A stretch of DNA of 16,248 nt from a bacterium (GTDB lineage Bacteria; Patescibacteriota; Gracilibacteria; UBA1369; LOWO2-01-FULL-3). Positions 1 through 7,200 of this stretch are shown here, piece by piece. The notes beneath the pieces were generated by a model that made no database searches, had not been told where the DNA came from, and worked only from the letters and a program-made list of their open reading frames with translations. The position numbers and the translations under genes are program-made. The stretch is from positions 1-16,248 of the forward strand of contig JAQBYK010000015.1 of NCBI GenBank assembly GCA_027622635.1, written 5' to 3'. How positions within the stretch are numbered: position 1 is the first letter of the stretch; each line of letters opens with the position of its first letter.

Positions 1-464
1 GCTTCATCCAGAACAAGCCATTTTATATTTTCTACTTTAAGTACCCTACGGTTAATCAAGTCATTTACCCTTCCCGGCGTCCCTACAACGATCTGTGGTC
101 GTCTCTTCATGGCATTTATCTGCTTGTCTATCCTTTCACCACCAAAGACGGTAAGTACAGATGTTTTACCTGAATACTTGATGAATTTTTGAATATCGTT
201 TGTTATTTGAATGGCCAATTCCCTAGTTGGGCAAAGAATCAGTGATTGAACGAAATTAACATTGTCATCAAGCTTTTCAATAATTGGCAGTGTAAATGCT
301 GCGGTTTTGCCTGTGCCGGTCTGTGCTAAAGCTATCAGATCTTTCTCTGAATTAATTAAGTGTGGAATAGTTTTGCTTTGGATTGGAGTAGGTGTTTCAA
401 AACCGATTTCCGCCAAAGCTTGTAGAATCATAGGATTAAGGCCCAGGTCTTTAAATGTGATCAT
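1..464 (-). CDS. DEAD-box ATP-dependent RNA helicase, N-terminal part (runs off the left edge)
   Basis: ATP-driven RNA unwinding enzyme of superfamily 2, cytoplasmic, of the kind used in ribosome assembly or mRNA turnover. Reading from the ATG at 464, 155 codons are present and show the motifs in order: a Q motif with an upstream Phe (F4, then FETPTPIQ at about 22-29), motif I AQTGTGKT (47-54), motif Ia PTREL (79-83), GG (108-109), motif Ib TPGR (129-132), and the start of motif II, DEA, at the window edge. The second RecA domain and any C-terminal extension lie outside, so the subfamily (RhlE/CshA/DeaD-like) cannot be decided. It lies 73 bp downstream of the PH-domain gene on the same strand. 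No confident promoter or Shine-Dalgarno site was seen in that gap. The start is fixed by the Q-motif spacing usual for the family. Confidence 0.95.
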   Translation of the reverse strand, partial: MITFKDLGLNPMILQALAEIGFETPTPIQSKTIPHLINSEKDLIALAQTGTGKTAAFTLPIIEKLDDNVNFVQSLILCPTRELAIQITNDIQKFIKYSGKTSVLTVFGGERIDKQINAMKRRPQIVVGTPGRVNDLINRRVLKVENIKWLVLDE

Positions 465-537
465 GATTAGCTTAAAATGACCATAACCCTAACATGTATA
501 TTCATAAAAAACAATATTAAAGCCCTTTTGGCAACCC

Positions 538-1200
538 TCACTTTGACAATTTTTCCTCGAATGGGATTGGAGTTGTGGGTCCATCTATTTTTATGTTGCT
601 GCTACTCGAAGTTGGATACTTTATGTCACGATTAAATATTTCATCTCCGATATAGCCGTGCCCTCGTAACATTTGTTTTTGAGCTATTTCCTTTTGGCGG
701 GTTATACACCTAAAATGGAATTTGACATTTGGCAAACAGCTGAATGTCCTTACACCGGCCGATGCGGTTAGGAATATTTTCAGATCTCCATATCCAAAAA
801 TATTTGGCAAAATACCGTCTCCAAGGCGTTCAATATTCTGTATTTGGGCAAGATCTATAGAGTCCATTGAATCCTGGAAAAAAAGCGTCTTTTGGTGATC
901 TATGAAGCGCTTTTCCGTAATAATCCCTGTGTTTACGAAGTAGTTCAGAAGTTTGATGAAGAATCTATGCATAAAGATTGTTCCAAAAAGAAATGCTGTA
1001 GCGAAAAGTAATTTTACTTCGCGATTCCCCCTCAATATATTTTGAATACTTTCCATGTGATAAATGGCAAAGCAGACCGCTATAAAGAAAATTATCCCAT
1101 AGACGAATTCTTTTAATAGAAATATCCAATGATGGCGCATGAAACATATAAATCTTTCATCCGCCTGTTGCCCCTTAAAGTATTTGTCTCTATTACTCAT
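538..1200 (-). CDS. Bacterial PH-domain (DUF304/bPH2-like) membrane protein
   Basis: 220-aa inner-membrane protein of unknown function. Residues 1-26 are polar, two hydrophobic segments follow (about 27-48 and 63-85), and then a domain at about 92-170. That domain has the typical bPH2 sequence, a run like DSIDLAQIQNIE (113-124) followed by GYGDLKIF (136-143). The C-terminal 40 residues are polar, serine- and proline-containing and probably disordered. The start is the ATG at 1200, because it overlaps the stop of the upstream gene as ATGA. An in-frame ATG further upstream (1275) would add 25 residues lying wholly inside the preceding gene. Family knowledge: bPH2 membrane proteins are common and mostly uncharacterised. 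The four-base overlap with the 74-aa membrane protein suggests translational coupling and perhaps a two-subunit complex (inference). Confidence 0.85.
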   Translation of the reverse strand: MSNRDKYFKGQQADERFICFMRHHWIFLLKEFVYGIIFFIAVCFAIYHMESIQNILRGNREVKLLFATAFLFGTIFMHRFFIKLLNYFVNTGIITEKRFIDHQKTLFFQDSMDSIDLAQIQNIERLGDGILPNIFGYGDLKIFLTASAGVRTFSCLPNVKFHFRCITRQKEIAQKQMLRGHGYIGDEIFNRDIKYPTSSSSNIKIDGPTTPIPFEEKLSK

Positions 1201-1421
1201 AATGTATATAAAAACCAGATAGTTAGTGTCACATGTAAAAGTGCAAAAAATAGGTATGCCCCTGTGATATGCCATATATTAAGAATGCCAAAGAGCTTGG
1301 TGTATTTGGATTCCGGGAGATTGTATCTCTTGTCATATGCTATAACACGGTTAAATGAGATCAGTGCCATAGCTGCTGATCCAACTAGAATTATAATCAT
1401 CAAAGAATCAAAAATAGGCAT
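1197..1421 (-). CDS. Small two-helix membrane protein coupled to the PH-domain protein
   Basis: 74-aa protein not recognised as a named family. It has two hydrophobic segments, about residues 3-24 and 43-72, separated by a polar, charged loop with KRYNLPESKYTK (about 31-42). The loop is basic, so positive-inside topology places both termini outside. Its stop codon TGA (1199-1197) overlaps the ATG of the next gene as ATGA. The pair is probably co-translated from the strong promoter at 1495-1523. The gene is short, but it has good start context, a consistent membrane pattern and a coupled downstream gene, so I take it as real. The function is unknown; a partner or stabiliser of the PH protein is inference. 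Confidence 0.75.
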   Translation of the reverse strand: MPIFDSLMIIILVGSAAMALISFNRVIAYDKRYNLPESKYTKLFGILNIWHITGAYLFFALLHVTLTIWFLYTL

Positions 1422-1494
1422 AATATTTTGGTTATATTTTTGCCAGCATCAGTTGTGATCCTGAAAAGCAGTATAAACGCCCTTAACGCCTAGG

Positions 1495-1523
1495 ATTTTA
1501 CGCCTGCAGCTAATTATTGTCAA
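1495..1523 (-). promoter_or_regulatory. Strong sigma70-type promoter for the 74-aa/PH-domain gene pair
   Basis: On the minus strand TTGACA (1523-1518) is followed by a 17-base spacer and TAAAAT (1500-1495). The predicted transcription start is near 1488, giving a leader of roughly 67 bases to the ATG at 1421. The -35 box is a perfect consensus match. It lies in the 116-bp gap downstream of the 38-aa ORF and separates the PKD cluster from the PH-domain genes. Confidence 0.7.
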
Positions 1524-1537
1524 ATTCTGTTTAAGAT

Positions 1538-1654
1538 TTATCCGTTGTAGAAAAACGCAGCAATTACAGGAGCAATAACAGTTGCCATAAGTGCAACTAC
1601 TGCGATTATTGCAACGATTGATAATCTTCTTTTTTGTGGACGTGTAAATCTCAT
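1538..1654 (-). CDS. 38-aa single-helix membrane peptide at the end of the PKD cluster
   Basis: Short ORF starting at the ATG at 1654 and ending with TAA at 1538-1540. It starts two bases after the stop of the 851-aa PKD protein (TAA-AA-ATG). The peptide has a strongly basic N terminus (MRFTRPQKRR, residues 1-10), a hydrophobic helix at about 11-35 and a short tail, FFYNG. This is the layout of an inserted small membrane protein with its N terminus in the cytoplasm. The tight junction is of the same kind as those between the larger genes of the cluster, and the amino-acid pattern is non-random, so I believe it is translated. No family is recognised. It could be a small subunit of the surface complex or an uncleaved signal-anchor peptide. 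Ribosome profiling or comparison of related genomes would decide. Confidence 0.6.
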   Translation of the reverse strand: MRFTRPQKRRLSIVAIIAVVALMATVIAPVIAAFFYNG

Positions 1655-1656
1655 TT

Positions 1657-4212
1657 TTATTCTGTTACGGTTATATTTACTATAGCTTTTGAGACAGTGT
1701 TCTCTGAATCTGCAATTTCCAATGTGACTTCATATTCCCCCGGTTCTTCAAATGTATGATTTGGCTTTGCAGAAGTCGCATTCGAACCATCGTCAAAGTC
1801 CCATAAGTAACTTGAGATTGTTCCGGTGGAACATCCCGGATCAAATGTTGTTTCAAGTGGTGCTGAACCCTTTTCAAATACTGACGTAAAACATGCACTT
1901 AGCGGTATTTCTCTAACTGTTATAGATATTTTTGCAGTATCTGCAGAATTATCAGAGCCTATTACTTTTACCGATGCGTTGTATGTGCCGATACCTGTGT
2001 ATTTGTGGCTTATATTGGCCGACCCAAGTTTAGGATCGGAACCATCCCCGAAGTCCCATTGATAGCTGGTAATTTGTCCATTTGTGAAGGCTGAGCCGCT
2101 AGCGTCAAAATTGACTGTAAGTGGTATATTTCCTTCAACCTTATCAGCCTGAAGTTCCGCCTTAATCCCCTGTGCTTCCACTTTCACCACTAGAGTCGCG
2201 ACGCCGACATTGTCATCGGCGTCCGTAACTGAAAGTTTAATTGTATATGTGCCTTCATTTACAAATGTGTGTCCAACCGATTCTCCAACGCCATTTTGGC
2301 TATCGTCGCCGAAATCCCATGAATAATCCACTATATTGTTGTCGCTATCCGTAGTTTGTTTGGCATCCAATACCAATGCAAATGGTTGAGTTCCCTTTAG
2401 GAAGAGATCATCTTCCTTTAAGGTTGGGATGCTGAATATTTTTGCTCTAGGACTGCCCTTAGGCGCACCTACCACGATCTCCTTGCTTACTACTCCAACT
2501 TTATCCTCTTCATCGGTTACTGTTAAAGTCACTTCGAATGTACCCTCCGATTCAAATACATGAGATGCTGTTTTAGTATTCACGGGTTTACTTCCATCGT
2601 TAAAATTCCACTCATATTTGGTGATTTTCCCGTTAGGCGATGTGGACTCTTCTCCTTTGAATACATAACTTACCGCTACTACGTAGCTTCCGGGTTCATC
2701 ATCTATAGTTATCACTGGCTCCGGATCTTCCGACTTCTTTACGTCTATGTCCTTTTCGGCAATATTAAATTCTCCCAAAGTGTTTGTAACCCTTAACCCA
2801 ACAGTATATTTCCCTATTTTCTCGAATGTGTGAGTAATTTTTTCTCCTTCTTCATCATCATAACTACCGTCTTCATCCAAATCCCATTCATAACTTTCTA
2901 TATTTCCATCCGGATCCTTTGAATTACCGGCATCAAACTCAACCTCAAGTGGGGCCTCTCCAGACTGTGGAGTTGCTTCAAATACCGCAGCAAGCGCTTC
3001 ATCTGTAATTGAGACTATTTTTGTGAATGTACCCAATTCAAGCACCTCACCGGTTGCCTTCTCTTCAACCTTAACTGTCAGGCTGACTGTGAATGTACCT
3101 TTTTCCTCATAAACATGTGATACAACCTGGCCTGTACCATCAGTTGAATCATCGCCAAAATTCCATTCGTGTGCGACTATCTTGTATTTATTTTGGTTGA
3201 AGGTAATGTTTGATCCATCAAATTTCACCTCTACCGGTGCGCTTAGCTCCAGTGTTTCTTCCGGATCTGTTATTATAGGTGCTGTTATTTCCGGTCCTGT
3301 TGCTACTCTTTTTGAGTCAAGATAGGCAAAGACTATTCCCCAAATAATTAGAACCGTTATCAATATCAGTCCACCAACAAGGCTCTTTTTCAATCCTGCC
3401 TTCTTGGTTTCTTTATCTCCCTTTTTCGCCATGCTTGCCTTAAATAGACCCACCATTGTAAATACAAAAGCCGTAAGTGAGATAATTATGAAAATAAAAT
3501 GTATGAATGTGATAAGTCCATTAACAAATGCTCCCTGGTTTACTCCAAGAAGTTTGGCCATTGGGCTTGGCTCATCTCCCGATTGAGCGAGGAATACAAA
3601 TGAAAGAATTAGGAATAGCAGCAAAATCCCACCAAATGCTCCTAAACAACCGAGCATTATTTTCTTTTTTGCAACCGTGGACGGACCTCCCGGTTTTGCA
3701 AGTACCTGCCCCGGTCTAAGTGGCTGGCCCGGTTTTGCGGGTTGGCCTGGGGTTGTCGGTTGAGTTGGGGTTGTAGGTTGGGCTGGTGCCGCTGGTTGTC
3801 CGGTTTGTGCTGCCGGTTGTGCGGAGGACGCAGGAGGTTGGCCTGGGGTTACAGGTTGTGCCGGTGCGACAGGAGGTTGCCCTGGTGCTACAGGTGTTGC
3901 TGCTTGTCCGGGCTTTGCGATAGTTTGTCCCGGAATAACTACAGGTTCTCCACCCTTTTTAAGCGGCTCTTCGGGTCCTGTGCTAGCCACAGTTGGAGCA
4001 GCTGGCTGTGGACTTGCCGGTGCTGCAGCCGGAGCCGGTGCTTTGGGGTCAACAGATGCTGACGAAGCCGGCTTACCTGTAGGAGGCTGTGGAACAGTAT
4101 TATACTTGTTGATCTTTGGTTCTGCAGGTATAGCCTGTTCCTCCCCCATTTCATAATCTTGAATGTCCGTTGTGTTTGGTGCTTTGTTTTTGGGTTTTTC
4201 TTCTTCTGCCAT
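1657..4212 (-). CDS. Membrane-anchored multi-PKD protein with proline/alanine-rich tail
   Basis: 851-aa protein with three parts. Residues 1-184 have no signal peptide and contain a low-complexity Pro/Ala/Gln stretch (about 53-178) with seven PGQ units. Three hydrophobic segments follow at about 185-209, 228-256 and 277-297. The loop between helices 2 and 3 is very basic (MAKKGDKETKKAGLKK), so the positive-inside rule puts the tail inside the cell and the C-terminal half outside. Residues 320-851 hold six PKD-like beta-sandwich repeats, each with a Y/E-WNF/WDFGDDS-type strand and a later HxF/Y...GxY/FxVxLxV strand. The last repeat has a possible disulfide pair (C774, C794). PKD domains usually act as spacers or in adhesion and carbohydrate contact. 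The gene starts one base after the stop of the 1658-aa PKD protein and is followed after two bases by a 38-aa ORF, so it belongs to that cluster. A surface stalk or adhesin role is inference. Confidence 0.9.
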   Translation of the reverse strand: MAEEEKPKNKAPNTTDIQDYEMGEEQAIPAEPKINKYNTVPQPPTGKPASSASVDPKAPAPAAAPASPQPAAPTVASTGPEEPLKKGGEPVVIPGQTIAKPGQAATPVAPGQPPVAPAQPVTPGQPPASSAQPAAQTGQPAAPAQPTTPTQPTTPGQPAKPGQPLRPGQVLAKPGGPSTVAKKKIMLGCLGAFGGILLLFLILSFVFLAQSGDEPSPMAKLLGVNQGAFVNGLITFIHFIFIIISLTAFVFTMVGLFKASMAKKGDKETKKAGLKKSLVGGLILITVLIIWGIVFAYLDSKRVATGPEITAPIITDPEETLELSAPVEVKFDGSNITFNQNKYKIVAHEWNFGDDSTDGTGQVVSHVYEEKGTFTVSLTVKVEEKATGEVLELGTFTKIVSITDEALAAVFEATPQSGEAPLEVEFDAGNSKDPDGNIESYEWDLDEDGSYDDEEGEKITHTFEKIGKYTVGLRVTNTLGEFNIAEKDIDVKKSEDPEPVITIDDEPGSYVVAVSYVFKGEESTSPNGKITKYEWNFNDGSKPVNTKTASHVFESEGTFEVTLTVTDEEDKVGVVSKEIVVGAPKGSPRAKIFSIPTLKEDDLFLKGTQPFALVLDAKQTTDSDNNIVDYSWDFGDDSQNGVGESVGHTFVNEGTYTIKLSVTDADDNVGVATLVVKVEAQGIKAELQADKVEGNIPLTVNFDASGSAFTNGQITSYQWDFGDGSDPKLGSANISHKYTGIGTYNASVKVIGSDNSADTAKISITVREIPLSACFTSVFEKGSAPLETTFDPGCSTGTISSYLWDFDDGSNATSAKPNHTFEEPGEYEVTLEIADSENTVSKAIVNITVTE
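1660..3255 (-). repeat. Six tandem PKD-like domains in the 851-aa protein
   Basis: Protein-level repeat of about 80-95 residues. The core strand motifs are EWNFGDDS, YEWDLDEDG, YEWNFNDGS, YSWDFGDDS, YQWDFGDGS and YLWDFDDGS, each followed by a GTF/GKY/GEY-type strand. DNA identity between copies is low, so this is an old domain array and not a recent duplication. Confidence 0.85.
3679..4056 (-). repeat. Low-complexity Pro/Ala/Gln tail with PGQ units
   Basis: Codes residues 53-178 of the 851-aa protein. It contains seven PGQ units plus one TGQP, with APAQP and TTPTQP variants, and is predicted to be disordered. It lies before the first membrane helix. Antisense ORFs over it (for example a Cys/Arg/Trp-rich plus-strand frame) are composition artefacts. 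Confidence 0.8.
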
Positions 4213-4213
4213 T

Positions 4214-7200
4214 TTAAATGTTGCTTAATGGAATATTACCGAACTTAATTTCTACAGTTGTGCTGTCTTCATTTCCATGGATATCTTTGACTGTTAGTTT
4301 AACAACTATTTTGCCCCATGCGCTATCGAAAAATGTACTCCATGTACCCGGGAAAACAGTTTTAAAGTCTTCGTCATCGTTTTTTATGCCGTTTCCATTT
4401 GTATCAAAATATATATTCTTATCAAGAATATAGTGTGAAATTAAACCTTCCGACTTACTAAAATCAAATTTAACATTTCCACTTGTTCCGGGAATTGTTA
4501 TAACTCCATCTCCTCCCGGAGAAGGGTCTGTAAACAGTTTTGCTTTTATTTTTCCGCCGCCTCCAGGTCCTATTGGGTCCATTGTTTTACCTGTTATTGG
4601 ATCGGCCACCGCAGTTAATGCAAAATTTACCTCATTAATTACAAAATCCTCATTACCTTGCGTATCAATCACGGTTAGCTTTACCATGTATGTGCCGGCC
4701 TGTTCGTACTCCAGTATCGGCTCGGTTTCACTGGAATCATTGTCATTGTCTTTGGCGCCATCTCCATCACTATCAGCATTTTCCAGTGCTGATGCTGTGT
4801 CAAAATCCCATATGTAGCTGTCGATTTCCGCTCCATTTTCTTCATCTGACGTTGAATTGTTTTTGAATGTCACTTTTCCATCTTTAACTTTACTTGTAAA
4901 AGCCGCTTTAGGTGGCTTTGCAAGTGGAATGTAAACAGTATTAGTAACATCGTCTTCATTGCCCTGGTCATCTGTAACTATAAGTTTTACATCGTAAACA
5001 CCCTGGGCACTGTAAAGTTTCTTGGGATTTTCAGATTTTGCGTCACTATCGTTATTCTTTTCCCCATCTCCATCACTATCTTCAAATTTGGTATCAAAAT
5101 CCCATTTGTAAGCTATTATGCTAGCTTTAGCCTTTTCATCAGCTTTCGAATTGCTTGTGAATTTTATTTCCATACCCGAGCTACCATCAACAACTTCGTA
5201 TTTGAAAGCAGCAACGGGGGGCTCAGCCAGTGAATCCACATGGATTGTTACCGGATCTGAAACTGCTTCTCCTCCCTTATCGTCTATAACTTTTAGTCGC
5301 ACGTTATATCCTTCCTTATTTTGTGATTCATAAACATGTTGGATTGATGCTTTGTCGGTTGGTTCATTATTGTGGAAACCATCACCTTCTATATCCCAAA
5401 TATAAGAAATTATATTGCCGTCAGGGTCCTCGGAGGAACTTGTCATTGTGACCTGATCTCCCACAAAAACTGATGGCGCATCTACAGTCATTTTTGCTGT
5501 TGGTTGTTCATTTGCCCCATTTGTAACAGTAATTTCGGAGTAGTTGCCGTTTTCAATATTAGTTTCATTGTTTGCAGTAGCATTGTCATTATCGGTTATT
5601 TCCAGTCCGAATCCATAGGTTATTTCTTCCCCCTCTCTGCCTGTCGTTCCTATCACCAACTGAGCCGATGGAGCTTGAGTTACCTGTACACCAAGCTGGG
5701 TGGCGGGTGCATCAACGTCAAAATACCACCATTTATATTTGGTTATTGTGCCGTCCTCATCTTCATCGCCATGTACCTTCATGTTCATTGTTACCGGAGT
5801 TATCAAATTTTTATTTGCTCTTAAAGGAACTCCCTGAACAGATGAAAAGGTCGGCGGAAGATTTGCTACTTCTATGTAGATTTCGTCTTCTGCAAATTTA
5901 GTTGCATCATCCTTGTCGATCACCTTTAGTTTTACTTCATATGGAAGAACCAAATCCTTGAGAACCGGATCCATTGGGCTGAATTCCTTATATGTATGTG
6001 TTACTTTCTTTTTTGAACTCTTTGTTGTGTCACCCAAATCCCATGAAAAATTTATTCCGCTCTTCTTTCCATCTTTGTCTACCGATTCGTCCGCAAGAAA
6101 ATTAAGTACATCTTTTTTGCTTACTCTAATTGGTTTTTCTAGCGTCGAAACATCAAAATTGTCTTCACCATTTATCTGGAGTCTGGCTCTGGCGATTGGC
6201 TTTTCTCCACCCCCAATAAAGATGCGGCCATCAAGGATGTTTTCATCTCCATCCTCATCATAAACAATCACTTTTATAGGGTATTTCCCTGTTTCCGTGT
6301 AATCATGCGGATCAGTTGTTGTGGTTACTCCCGCGATTTCCCCACTTTCGCTTGTGCCGTCTCCAAAGTCTACCTCATAAGTTTCCGCGTTATCACTTTC
6401 TATTATAAATACGACTTTTGCATTGCCTTGATCGTCCAGTTTGGCTGTAACTGTCTGATCATCACCCCATTTAACATCGATGGTTTTATCGACTACCACT
6501 GTTTGTGATGTCTCACTAAATTCTTCATCCGATATTTTATCCGTGATTTTTAAAGTAACTTCGTATTCTCCTTTGTTTAGGAATTTAATTCTTGGTTGCT
6601 CAGAGTTGAGTCCATGCTCAACTGTGTCTTCTATCTCATAGTCTGTGTCTAAAACTCCAGGATTGATTGTCCACTCAAAACTAAAATTATCAGTGCCATC
6701 AGGGTCGTAACTTGGTTTGGCGTCTAAGTATATCGTACCGGGTTGAGTTTCTACAGGAGTAGAGTATTCAAATATTGCAACCGGTGGGTGGGATTCTACC
6801 TGGTAATCGGCAATTGTTTCTGTTGCAGTATTTTTCGCTCCGGGTGAGGTATTGGAATCTGTTACCTCTAAAGTGATGTCATATTTCAGTGCATATTTAA
6901 ATTTGTGTGTAAATATCTGAAGATTTGATGCTTGTTCCACTAGTCCGCCGGTTGGATATGCATCAGTAATTTCATCGACCAGTTTGACTATTTCCGGGTC
7001 ATTAGATCCCTGCATTTCCGGAGGTATATTCGCTACTATAGTCCATTTGTAACTTATAATTTTGCCAATGTCTGATTTTGAATCGCTACCATCAAAGACA
7101 ACTTGTGTGTCTACAAATGCCTTTCCTGCAGGGCTAACGTTTAATCTGGCTGCAAGGGTGGTCACTTCCAAAGTAAATATTTTCTTGTCTATAACTCCAA

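Noticed and set aside
465..537. Promoter or terminator between the PH-domain gene and the helicase
   Set aside because: A small GCC-AAAA-GGC stem and several A/T-rich -10-like words occur, but no box pair with acceptable spacing.
538..1200. UGA read as glycine (Gracilibacteria/SR1 code)
   Set aside because: TGA ends the PH-domain and 74-aa genes at sensible places, and no conserved gene here has an in-frame TGA.
1129..1458. Plus-strand 109-aa ORF
   Set aside because: It lies across two better supported minus-strand genes that overlap as ATGA and have a consensus promoter; no start context and no family pattern.
3742..4062. Plus-strand 106-aa Cys/Trp/Arg-rich ORF
   Set aside because: It is the antisense of the Pro/Ala/Gln repeat region; the odd composition follows from reverse-complementing PGQ codons.
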